NCBI GenBank assembly: GCA_027322375.1
Contig: DAHVRS010000028.1
Coordinates: 1 to 5,663, forward strand
DNA length: 5,663 nucleotides
DNA from: Brachybacterium sp.
GTDB taxonomy: Bacteria; Actinomycetota; Actinomycetes; Actinomycetales; Dermabacteraceae
Direction: 5' to 3'
Part shown: piece after piece, positions 1 through 5,561 of the stretch
How positions within the stretch are numbered: the first letter of the stretch is position 1
Layout: each line of letters starts with the position of its first letter
Program-made: the position numbers and the translations under genes
The notes under the pieces: generated by a model
The model's database searches: none
What the model was told of the DNA's origin: nothing
The model's input: the letters and a program-made list of their open reading frames with translations, nothing else

Positions 1-1030
1 TCGCGAACGCCACGGCGGAGATGATGCCCATCAGCACCGTGCCGCCGAGTGCGTAGGCGAGTGCCGGAGCAGCGGAGTTCGAGCCGCCGGGCAGGGTGCC
101 GATCACGTCCACGCCCACCATGTACGCGGCGGCGAAGCCGAGCACCAGGGTGCACAGGTAGAAGAAGCCGATCAGGCCGATCGCCCAGACCACAGAGCGC
201 CGGGCCTCCTTGGCCGTCGGCACCGTGTAGAAGCGCATGAGCACGTGCGGCAGGCCCGCCGCACCGAACACGAGCGCGATCGCGAGGGAGACGAAGCCGA
301 GCTTCGTCGCGCCGGACGTGCCGTACTGGTGCATCGGCTCGAGGATCGTCGCGCCGTCGGGATGCTCGGCGACGGCCTTGCCGAGGACCTCGGAGAGGTT
401 GAAGCCGTTCAGGGCGAGGATCCACACGGTCGAGACGCCGACGGCGGTGATCAGCAGCACCGCCTTGATGATCTGCACCCAGGTGGTGCCCTTCATCCCG
501 CCGATCAGCACGTAGGCGATCATCACCACGCCCACCACCGCGATCACGATGGACTGGCCGACGCGGCCCTCGATGCCGATCAGCAGCGAGACCAGCGCGC
601 CGGCCCCGGCCATCTGAGCGAGGAGGTAGAAGAAGGTGACGGCAAGGGTGGAGGTCGCGGCCGCGGTGCGCACGGGGCGCTGGCGCATGCGGAAGCTGAG
701 CACGCCGGCCATCGTGTACTTCGCGGTGTTGCGCAGCGGTTCGGCGACCAGCAGCAGCGCCACCAGCCACGCGACGAGGAAGCCCACGGAGTAGAGCAGG
801 CCGTCGTAGCCGTACAGCGCGACCGCGCCGACGATGCCGAGGAAGGACGCGGCGGAGAGATAGTCGCCGGCGATCGCGATGCCGTTCTGCCGGCCGGAGA
901 AGGCGCGGCCGCCGTGGTAGAAGTCCCCGGCGGTGACGTTCTGCTTGGAGACGCGGATGACCACCACGAGGGTGATCACCACGAACGCGAGGAAGATCGC
1001 GATGTTGAAGACCGGGTTGCCGAATTCCAT
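1..1030 (-). CDS. actP: ActP-type sodium:solute (acetate) symporter, partial (C-terminus beyond window)
   Basis: Secondary transporter of the sodium:solute symporter (SSF) family, cation/acetate symporter ActP/MctC branch, in the cytoplasmic membrane. Only the first 343 residues are in the window. Family members are about 500-550 residues, so roughly a third is missing on the left. Seen in the translation: a first hydrophobic segment at residues 7-26, the SSF-like stretch GDYLSAASFLG at 55-65, hydrophobic helices at about 80-97, 128-152, 160-176 and 187-208, the motif GGMKGTTWVQIIKA at 177-190 typical of acetate-type members, and GLPHVLMRFYTVP at 259-271. The start ATG is at 1030-1028. It shares its A with the TGA stop of the upstream DUF485 gene (TGATG), and GGGGAG lies 5 nt before it, so translation is probably coupled. 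The DUF485-actP pairing is known from many bacteria (yjcH-actP in E. coli). Acetate as substrate is inferred from family; pyruvate or other short monocarboxylates are possible. Confidence 0.93.
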   Translation of the reverse strand, partial: MEFGNPVFNIAIFLAFVVITLVVVIRVSKQNVTAGDFYHGGRAFSGRQNGIAIAGDYLSAASFLGIVGAVALYGYDGLLYSVGFLVAWLVALLLVAEPLRNTAKYTMAGVLSFRMRQRPVRTAAATSTLAVTFFYLLAQMAGAGALVSLLIGIEGRVGQSIVIAVVGVVMIAYVLIGGMKGTTWVQIIKAVLLITAVGVSTVWILALNGFNLSEVLGKAVAEHPDGATILEPMHQYGTSGATKLGFVSLAIALVFGAAGLPHVLMRFYTVPTAKEARRSVVWAIGLIGFFYLCTLVLGFAAAYMVGVDVIGTLPGGSNSAAPALAYALGGTVLMGIISAVAFA

Positions 1031-1388
1031 CAGTTCTCCCCCTCCAGCTCATCGCGCAGCTTCTGCGAGATCGGGTCCAGGTTCTTGTTCGCGTGGCGGA
1101 TGTACAGCCAGGTGATCAGGAAGGTCATCGCGAACTGGCTGAAGCCCAGCAGCAGGCCCAGGTTGAGGTTGCCGAACACAGGCGTGGCCATGAGGTGCTC
1201 CGCGTAGGTGGACAGCAGCACGTACGCGAAGTACCAGACCAGGAACGCGACCGTCATCGGGATCGCGAAGCCGCGGAAGCTGCGGCGCAGCAGAGTGAAG
1301 TCCTCGGACTGCTGGACATGCTGGAACTGCTCAGGGGTGGGTGAGAGTTTCCCCGGAGGAGGAGGAGGAGGAGGGGGAGGGGTGTCAC
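1030..1388 (-). CDS. DUF485 family small membrane protein, apparent N-terminal frameshift
   Basis: Small inner-membrane partner of acetate symporters (DUF485, YjcH-like); its molecular role is unclear. The uninterrupted frame from ATG 1257 gives 75 residues with two hydrophobic helices (about residues 2-18 and 34-50), followed by YIRHANKNLDPIS and an acidic tail. That start is probably wrong. Upstream in the same frame the sequence stays coding and reads PTPEQFQHVQQSEDF then TLLRRSFRGFAIPM, the expected DUF485 N-terminus, but this frame has no ATG, GTG or TTG before the TAG at 1446-1444. The only good initiation signal, AAGGAG (1403-1398) 9 nt before GTG 1388, is in another frame. Adding one C to the CCT-rich tract joins the two into a 119-residue protein beginning MTPLP followed by prolines and PGKLSPTPEQ, a normal family length. 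Either a sequencing error, a true frameshift or a variable tract is possible. The gene is first in an operon with actP, overlapping it by one base. Confidence 0.8.
1354..1382 (-). repeat. CCT trinucleotide-type tract encoding polyproline
   Basis: On the plus strand this is a run of GGA triplets broken by G5 (1373-1377) and G4 (1379-1382). On the coding strand it reads CCCC, CCCCC, then CCT repeats. In the DUF485 frame it encodes nine consecutive prolines. The triplet unit itself cannot change the frame, but the C5 and C4 runs can, and this is where the frame of the DUF485 gene appears to be lost. Confidence 0.85.
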
Positions 1389-1397
1389 GGGCAAAAA

Positions 1398-1403
1398 CTC
1401 CTT
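1398..1403 (-). promoter_or_regulatory. Ribosome binding site AAGGAG deciding the DUF485 start
   Basis: AAGGAG on the minus strand, followed after TTTTTGCCC (9 nt) by GTG at 1388-1386. It is the best Shine-Dalgarno match near the gene. It argues that translation begins at 1388 rather than at ATG 1257, which has no comparable site upstream. Confidence 0.6.
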
Positions 1404-1447
1404 CGTTCTGCTCGGCCGGTCCGCCATGGGGAGGGCGGATCGGCTAG

Positions 1448-1475
1448 ACGCTAGCAGACGTGATGGCCGCCACAA
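1448..1475 (-). promoter_or_regulatory. Candidate promoter for DUF485-actP operon
   Basis: On the minus strand TTGTGG (1475-1470) and TAGCGT (1453-1448) are separated by 16 nt. This is a weak -35/-10 pair; the -10 fits TANNNT. It would give a leader of about 55 nt before GTG 1388, consistent with a leader that carries the AAGGAG site. It lies back to back with the promoter of the plus-strand gene at 1507. Assigned by eye only. Confidence 0.25.
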
Positions 1476-1494
1476 GCACCTCCCGCGTGTTCCC

Positions 1495-1506
1495 TATACT
1501 CCGGGC
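1495..1506 (+). promoter_or_regulatory. -10 box of a leaderless promoter for the SRPBCC gene
   Basis: TATACT (1495-1500) is followed by exactly six bases (CCGGGC) and then ATG at 1507. In actinobacteria a TANNNT hexamer ending 6-7 nt before a start codon marks leaderless transcripts whose first base is the start codon. No Shine-Dalgarno sequence is visible, which fits. No convincing -35 is seen at the expected distance. Confidence 0.55.
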
Positions 1507-1858
1507 ATGCCACAGGTCTCGGTGACAGCGCACGTCCCCTGCGATCCCGACCTCGCCTTCGCCGTCTCGCAGACGACGGGCGCCGTGCGGCTGCGCTGGG
1601 ACCCGTTCGTGCGCGAGCAGCACTTCCTGGAGGGGGCGAGCGTGCCGGACAAGGGCGTGCGGACCTTCACCCGCACACGAGGACGGCGGCACCACGGCGT
1701 CGTGGAAGTACACCTTCGCGACCCGGCCGCGGTGGCTCGCCCCCATCGCTGACCGGATCGGGACGTGGCTGCTGGGGCGCGAGATCCGGGCACGGATCGC
1801 TGCCTTCGCCCGCGCCTGCGAGGACACCGAGGTCCTCGCCGCGGTGCGCAAGGGCTGA
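1507..1858 (+). pseudogene. SRPBCC (START-like) family protein, disrupted by internal deletion/frameshift
   Basis: SRPBCC proteins form a helix-grip fold that binds hydrophobic ligands; the role of this subfamily is unknown to me. Frame 1 from ATG 1507 encodes an N-terminal part starting MPQVSVTAHVPCDPDLAFAV and containing VRLRWDPFVREQHFLEGA and KGVRTFTRTRG, ending near 1680. It then runs into nonsense and stops at TGA 1752. From about 1682 the coding frame is the +2 frame: DGGTTASWKYTF, RPRWLAPIADRIGTWLLG and REIRARIAAFARACED, ending at TGA 1856-1858. Joined, the two parts make only about 116 residues. From memory intact relatives are about 150, with a central segment (around MVSEYVSY to FGGGWRF) that is absent here. 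A deletion of roughly 120 nt that also changes the frame would explain both facts. Convergent with dnaB. No homopolymer lies at the junction, so a simple sequencing slip is less likely than for the other broken frames here. Confidence 0.75.
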
Positions 1859-1863
1859 GCGCC

Positions 1864-1959
1864 GGGCCGACGGGGCTCTCGGCTGACGGAACTTTCGGCC
1901 GACGACGTTTCGGCCGACGGGACTTCCAGCCGACGGGCCACGCTCTCGTCGGGCCGACG
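1864..1959. repeat. Degenerate ~16-bp tandem repeat (GGCCGACG core) between convergent genes
   Basis: Six copies of an 8-bp core, GGCCGACG or one-mismatch variants, begin at 1865, 1881 (GGCTGACG), 1897, 1912, 1928 (AGCCGACG) and 1952. Spacings are 16, 16, 15, 16 and 24 nt. Between cores the sequence often ends in CTTTC, GTTTC or CTTCC, so the unit is about GGCCGACGGnACTTTC. The array fills almost all of the 108-nt spacer between the SRPBCC stop and the dnaB stop. It could be slippage-derived filler, a terminator region or a protein-binding array. Units are too short and irregular for CRISPR. Confidence 0.7.
1947..1959 (-). terminator. Possible hairpin terminator after dnaB
   Basis: CGTCGGGCCGACG is a perfect dyad (CGTCG, GGC loop, CGACG) 8-20 nt beyond the dnaB stop on the minus strand. 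There is no T tract after it, so it would be an actinobacterial-type non-canonical terminator at best. It coincides with the last unit of the repeat array. Confidence 0.3.
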
Positions 1960-1966
1960 TGCCCGC

Positions 1967-3343
1967 TCAGCCGGAGAAGCCGCCGGTGTGCGCCATGTCC
2001 TTGAAGCGCGAGTAGTGGCCCTCGAAGGCGACGGGGATCGTCTTGGTCGCACCGTTACGGTGCTTGGCGACGATAAGGTCCGCCTCGCCGGCGCGCGCGG
2101 ACTCCTTCTCGTAGTAGTCCTCGCGGTGGATGAGGAGGATGACGTCCGCGTCCTGCTCGATCGAGCCGGACTCTCGCAGGTCACTCATCATCGGGGTCTT
2201 GTCAGTGCGCTGCTCGGAGCCACGGTTCAGCTGCGAGATCGCGATCACGGGGACGTCGATCTCCTTCGCCAGCAGCTTCAGGGCACGGGAGAACTCCGAG
2301 ACCTCCTGCTGGCGGGACTCGACCTTCTTGCCCGAGCTCATCAGCTGCAGGTAGTCGATGACCACGAGTTTGAGATCGTGCTTCTGCTTCAGGCGGCGGC
2401 ACTTCGCGCGGATCTCCATCAGCGACATGTTCGCCGAGTCGTCCATGAACAGGGGCGCGTCCGCGATGCGGCTCATGGCGCGGGCCATGGACTGCCAGTC
2501 GCGGTCGTCCATCGAGCCGTCGCGCATGCGGTTCATCGGCACCTGCGACTCGGCCGAGAGCAGACGCATCGTGATCTCGGTCTTGTCCATCTCGAGGGAG
2601 AAGATGACCGAGGTCTGGCCGTTGTGGATCGAGGCGGAGCGCAGCACGTCCATGCCGAGGGTCGTCTTGCCCATCGCGGGACGTCCCGCGAAGATGATCA
2701 TCTGCCCGCCGTGGAGGCCCTGGGTGAGCTCGTCGAGCTCCGCGAAGCCGGTGGGCACGCCCGTGACCTGGCCGCCGCGGTTCTGGGTCGCCTCGATCGC
2801 GTTGAGCGTCTCGTCGATCACCTCGCCCAGTGGCAGGAAGTCCTCGCTCTGGCCACGCTCGGTGACGGCGTAGATCTGTGCCTGGGCCTCGTTGATGACC
2901 TCGTCGACCTCGCCGCCGTCGGCCGCGAAGCCGAGCTGGACGATGCGGGTGCCTGCCTCGACGAGGCGGCGCAGCTGCGCGCGCTCGACCACGATCTCGG
3001 CGTAGTAGCCGGCGTTCGCGGCGGTGGGGACCATGTCGATGAGGTCCGCGAGATAGGCGCCGCCGCCCACGCGCTGCAGCTCGCCGCGCTTGGAGAGCTC
3101 GTCGGAGACGGTGACCAGGTCCGCGGGCTCGCCGCGGCCGTACAGGTCGATGATCGCCTCGTAGATCATCTCGTGCGCGGGACGGTAGAAGTCATTGCCG
3201 CGCACCGTCTCGACGACGTCGGCGATCGCGTCCTTGGACAGCATCATGCCGCCCAGCACGCCGCGCTCAGCGGCGAGGTCCTGGGGCGGGGTCCGCTCCA
3301 GTCCGCGGTCGGATCCGGCTTCGAAGGCTTCGGTGGAGGTCAC
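1967..3343 (-). CDS. dnaB: Replicative DNA helicase DnaB
   Basis: Hexameric 5'-3' helicase that unwinds DNA at the replication fork and works with primase. Length is 458 residues, normal for the family. The N-terminal DnaB domain spans about 20-125 (LAAERGVLGGMML, DFYRPAHEMIYEAI). The RecA-like C-terminal domain follows from about 195: TGFAELDELTQGL, Walker A GRPAMGKTT at 220-228, catalytic glutamate E251 in FSLEMD, Walker B LVVIDYLQL at 326-334 with D330, motif VPVIAISQLNRGSEQR at 364-379, DLRESGSIEQDAD at 388-400, and AKHRNGATKT at 426-435. All motifs are continuous, so there is no intein, unlike some mycobacterial dnaB genes. The start is GTG 3343-3341. No Shine-Dalgarno site is visible, but TACACT ends 6 nt before GTG, suggesting a leaderless mRNA. 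Downstream of the DinB-like gene on the same strand with a 138-nt gap; converges on the broken SRPBCC gene. Confidence 0.98.
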   Translation of the reverse strand: MTSTEAFEAGSDRGLERTPPQDLAAERGVLGGMMLSKDAIADVVETVRGNDFYRPAHEMIYEAIIDLYGRGEPADLVTVSDELSKRGELQRVGGGAYLADLIDMVPTAANAGYYAEIVVERAQLRRLVEAGTRIVQLGFAADGGEVDEVINEAQAQIYAVTERGQSEDFLPLGEVIDETLNAIEATQNRGGQVTGVPTGFAELDELTQGLHGGQMIIFAGRPAMGKTTLGMDVLRSASIHNGQTSVIFSLEMDKTEITMRLLSAESQVPMNRMRDGSMDDRDWQSMARAMSRIADAPLFMDDSANMSLMEIRAKCRRLKQKHDLKLVVIDYLQLMSSGKKVESRQQEVSEFSRALKLLAKEIDVPVIAISQLNRGSEQRTDKTPMMSDLRESGSIEQDADVILLIHREDYYEKESARAGEADLIVAKHRNGATKTIPVAFEGHYSRFKDMAHTGGFSG

Positions 3344-3355
3344 CGGGACAGTGTA
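3344..3355 (-). promoter_or_regulatory. -10 box of a likely leaderless promoter for dnaB
   Basis: On the minus strand TACACT (3355-3350) is followed by GTCCCG and then the GTG start at 3343. The 6-nt gap is the same as in front of the SRPBCC gene and is the usual spacing for leaderless actinobacterial transcripts. No clear -35 hexamer is seen 16-18 nt upstream. Confidence 0.45.
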
Positions 3356-3450
3356 GGAAGTCGGCCTGAGCGGTGGGCCGCGGCGTCGGTCACGTCGCAG
3401 GGCACGGTGGACGACACGTGGGTGTGGAGGGCGGTGCGGGCGCGTCGCGG

Positions 3451-3472
3451 CAGGTCATTCGCCGCGGACCTG
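3451..3472 (-). terminator. Inverted repeat after the DinB-like gene
   Basis: CAGGTC and GACCTG (6-bp perfect arms) flank a 10-nt GC-rich loop, starting 10 nt past the stop of the DinB-like gene. No T tract follows. It may be a weak terminator between that gene and dnaB, or chance in GC-rich DNA. The rest of the 138-nt spacer shows only the dnaB -10 candidate. Confidence 0.25.
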
Positions 3473-3481
3473 TCGTGCAGT

Positions 3482-3991
3482 TCAGCCCCGCTGCGGCATG
3501 CCCAGCACGTAGGAGGCCTGGGCGAGGTGCTGGATCGCGTCGTCGAGGATCGAGACGAGGCGGGCGGCGCGGGTGACGGGCGGTTCCCAGTCCGGGTCGA
3601 CGATCTCCTCGAGGTCGCCCACGGTGACCATCTCGAGGTAGTTCTGGAGCTCCTCGAGCGCGGCGTCCGCATAGTCCAGCAGCGGCGCGGCGTCCTCGGC
3701 GGCGATGCTGCGGGCCTGCTCGGGGCTGTGCCCGTAGCCGATGTCGTCACCGACCTCGCCGAGGCCCAGCCTCTCGGCGTGACCGCGTTCGGTCCACAGC
3801 TGCTCATCACCGGTCAGCGCCGCGAGCTGCGCGTCGACCTCACGCCCGGTGTGCCACAAGAGCCAGGCCACGGAGTTGTCGTGCCCGCCGGGATGGGCGG
3901 CGAGGATGTCAGGATCGAGCCGCCCGCGCAGCGCGGCGATCGTGGCGCGCGGACGGGAGGCGAGGTCACGGAGGATGTCGAGGGCGTCCAT
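3482..3991 (-). CDS. DinB-like (DUF664-type) domain protein
   Basis: A 169-residue helical protein of the DinB/YfiT-like superfamily, a four-helix-bundle fold. Several actinobacterial members are metal-dependent thiol transferases using mycothiol; whether this one is active is unknown. Seen: DNSVAWLLWHTGREVDAQLAAL at 38-59 with H47 in the usual first-helix metal-ligand position, a central stretch GYGHSPEQA at 86-93, and DDAIQHLAQASYVLGM near the C-terminus with H155. The spot four residues before H155, where many DinB proteins carry another His, is D151. A full three-histidine site is therefore not obvious. The start ATG 3991 is preceded by TGAGGA only 3 nt upstream, and by a -10-like TAGCCT (4005-4000) 8 nt upstream, so initiation may be leaderless or nearly so. 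It is upstream of dnaB on the same strand and divergent from the decarboxylase. Confidence 0.88.
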   Translation of the reverse strand: MDALDILRDLASRPRATIAALRGRLDPDILAAHPGGHDNSVAWLLWHTGREVDAQLAALTGDEQLWTERGHAERLGLGEVGDDIGYGHSPEQARSIAAEDAAPLLDYADAALEELQNYLEMVTVGDLEEIVDPDWEPPVTRAARLVSILDDAIQHLAQASYVLGMPQRG

Positions 3992-3999
3992 GCGTCCTC

Positions 4000-4005
4000 A
4001 GGCTA
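4000..4005 (-). promoter_or_regulatory. -10-like hexamer TAGCCT before the DinB-like gene
   Basis: TAGCCT on the minus strand fits TANNNT and ends 8 nt before ATG 3991, close to leaderless spacing. The intervening GAGGACGC also contains a poor, too-close Shine-Dalgarno match. Weak evidence from sequence alone. Confidence 0.25.
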
Positions 4006-4022
4006 CTCGCCGCCCTCGCCGA

Positions 4023-4094
4023 CGGGCAGTCCCTGCCCGGGCACCCGGACAGTGCCTTGGCAGCCCGACCCCGGACCGGGCCCCGTCGGCCGCG
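4023..4094. promoter_or_regulatory. GC-rich dyad cluster in divergent intergenic region
   Basis: Three inverted repeats sit between the divergent DinB-like and decarboxylase genes: CGGGCAG-TCC-CTGCCCG (4023-4039, 7-bp arms), GGCAC-N7-GTGCC (4040-4056), and, further right, CCCGG-A-CCGGG (4070-4080) nested inside flanking CCGAC and GTCGG. The first is a compact hairpin. They may be operator half-sites or RNA structure; chance is not excluded at this GC content. Confidence 0.3.
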
Positions 4095-4105
4095 CGCGTG
4101 ACACC

Positions 4106-4202
4106 ATGCTGGACGTGATCCCCGATCCCGCAGCACCCCGCCTCACAGAATCCACTGCCTTCTCGGCGGCGTCCGATGCGCTGCAGCGCCACCGCGCCCC
4201 CC
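4106..4202 (+). other. Out-of-frame N-terminal coding segment of the decarboxylase
   Basis: From ATG 4106 (or GTG 4115 in the same frame) this stretch reads MLDVIPDPAAPRLTES, then TAFSAASDALQRHRAP, with codon use like a real gene. It then enters the CCCCCCTCCCCC tract, loses sense, and stops at 4222. Removing one C makes it continuous with PSPVWGDEREAVSRAL of the decarboxylase frame, giving a 484-residue protein from ATG 4106, a normal length. I therefore read it as the true N-terminus displaced by +1 base. Confidence 0.55.
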
Positions 4203-5561
4203 TCCCCCGTCTGGGGCGATGAGCGCGAGGCGGTGAGCCGCGCCCTGCAGTGGGCGGCCGCGCACACCACTGTCGCGACGGATCCGAAGACCACGGCGCG
4301 CAGTGCGGAGGACCTCCAGGCCCAGGTGGGCGAGACGATCACCGAGAGCGGCATCGGCGCGGCGGCCGCGATGGCGCTGTTCGATGAGGTGCTGCTGCCG
4401 GCGACCCGCGCCTCCGAGGACCCGATGAACCTCGCCTACATCCCCGCCGCCCCCACCCGGGCCGCGGTCGCCTTCGACACCGTGGTCTCCGCCGCGAACG
4501 TGTTCGGCGGGATCTGGGAGAACGGCGCCGGGGCGATCTTCGCCGAGAACCAGGTGCTGCGCTGGATCGCAGACCTGCTGGGCTGGCCGGCGGAGGCTGC
4601 GGGCGTGTTCGTCTCCGGCGGCACCATGGGCAACCTCTCCGCGCTCGCGACCGCCCGCGATCACGCACTGCGCGAGCGCGGGGCCCGGCCCGCGGGCGGC
4701 TGGGCGCTCGCCTGCGCCTCGACCGCGCACTCCTCGGTTGCCTCCTCCGCACGGCTGCTCGACATGGACGTGGTCTCCGTGCCGGTCGATGACCGCGGCC
4801 ACCTCACCGGCGCCGCGCTCGAGGAGCTGCTCGCCGCGGATCCGCGGATCTGCGCAGTGGTCGCCTCGGGCGGGACCACGAACGCGGGGATCGTCGATGA
4901 CATCGCCTCCGTGGTCGAGGTCGCGCACCGTCACGGTGCCTGGGTGCATGTGGACGGCGCCTACGGTGGGGCGGCGCTCGCCGCGCCGAGTGCCAGGGAG
5001 CGCTTCGCCGGGATCGAGCAGGCGGACTCCTTCATCGTCGACCCGCACAAGTGGCTGTTCGCCCCCTACGACTGCTGCGCGCTGCTGTATCGGGACCCGC
5101 GCCCGGCCGCGGCCGCGCACTCCCAGCACGCCGCCTATCTCGATGCGATCGACCGGGGCGAGTCGAACCCCTCGGACCTCGCCGCGCACCTCTCGCGCCG
5201 CACCCGCGGGCTGCCGCTGTGGTACTCGCTGGCCACGCACGGCACCGCCGCGTACACCGCCGCGGTCGAGCGCTGCCTCGCCTCCGCCCGCCAGGTCGCC
5301 GCCGCGATCGAGTCGTCCGAGCATCTCGAGCTGCTGCTCGAGCCGGAGCTGTCGGTCGTGGTGTTCCGCCGCCCCGGCTGGACGCCCGCCGCCTATCGCC
5401 GCTGGTCGAAGCGCCTGGCGACGGAGGGGACGCTGCTGTGCGTGCCGACGGCGCTGGGCGGCGAGATCGCGCTGCGGCTCGCCTTCGTCAACCCCTCCAC
5501 GGACCCGGACGCGGTGATCGAGGTGCTCACCGCGACGATGCAGGAGGCCGACGGAAGCTGA
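4176..5561 (+). CDS. PLP-dependent group II decarboxylase family protein (N-terminus frameshifted)
   Basis: Pyridoxal-phosphate enzyme of the group II amino-acid decarboxylase family (aromatic amino acid, glutamate or aspartate type), soluble. The substrate cannot be told from sequence. The open frame from ATG 4176 has 461 residues. Seen: LAYIPAAPTRAA at 87-97, GGIWENGAGA at 111-120, SGGTMGNLSAL at 147-157 for PLP phosphate binding, TAHSSVASSARLL at 183-195 with H185 that would stack on the PLP ring, SGGTTNAGIVDDI at 231-243, HVDGAYGGAA at 258-267 with D260 facing the pyridine nitrogen, and DPHKWLFAPYDCC at 289-301 with Schiff-base lysine K292. The C-terminal small domain is complete. ATG 4176 has no clear ribosome binding site, and an upstream coding segment in another frame appears to be the real N-terminus, so the start given is only the longest unbroken choice. 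The catalytic core is unaffected. Tail-to-tail with the partial gene at 5568. Confidence 0.9.
   Translation: MRCSATAPPSPVWGDEREAVSRALQWAAAHTTVATDPKTTARSAEDLQAQVGETITESGIGAAAAMALFDEVLLPATRASEDPMNLAYIPAAPTRAAVAFDTVVSAANVFGGIWENGAGAIFAENQVLRWIADLLGWPAEAAGVFVSGGTMGNLSALATARDHALRERGARPAGGWALACASTAHSSVASSARLLDMDVVSVPVDDRGHLTGAALEELLAADPRICAVVASGGTTNAGIVDDIASVVEVAHRHGAWVHVDGAYGGAALAAPSARERFAGIEQADSFIVDPHKWLFAPYDCCALLYRDPRPAAAAHSQHAAYLDAIDRGESNPSDLAAHLSRRTRGLPLWYSLATHGTAAYTAAVERCLASARQVAAAIESSEHLELLLEPELSVVVFRRPGWTPAAYRRWSKRLATEGTLLCVPTALGGEIALRLAFVNPSTDPDAVIEVLTATMQEADGS
4197..4208 (+). repeat. C6-T-C5 tract at the decarboxylase frame break
   Basis: CCCCCC (4197-4202), T, CCCCC (4204-4208). The coding frame changes by one base across this tract; one fewer C restores continuity. 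It is a site prone to both replication slippage and base-calling error. Confidence 0.8.

Noticed and set aside
245..1207. 320-codon plus-strand open frame
   Set aside because: Antisense shadow of actP and DUF485. The translation is low-complexity (His/Asp/Glu/Arg-rich) and unrelated to any domain I know.
1254..1475. 73-codon minus-strand open frame with a leucine run, resembling a short signal peptide
   Set aside because: The leucines come from reading the CCT tract in the wrong frame. Downstream of the tract the sequence is the DUF485 N-terminus in another frame. The frame matters only because it contains the likely GTG 1388 start.
1864..1959. CRISPR-like array
   Set aside because: Repeat cores are only 8 bp with 7-8 nt between them, degenerate, and without cas genes nearby.
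1967..3343. Intein in DnaB
   Set aside because: The protein is 458 residues and continuous through Walker A, Walker B and the downstream motifs, so no insertion is present.
1988..4222. 744-codon plus-strand open frame running antisense to dnaB and the DinB-like gene
   Set aside because: It is a GC-rich shadow frame: its product is rich in His, Arg, Asp, Val and Leu repeats without domains, and the opposite strand encodes unmistakable DnaB and DinB-like proteins. Only its last ~39 codons (from ATG 4106) look like real coding sequence, and those are reported separately.
4143..5324. 393-codon minus-strand open frame across the decarboxylase
   Set aside because: Gly/Arg-rich shadow of the decarboxylase, which has all PLP motifs on the plus strand.
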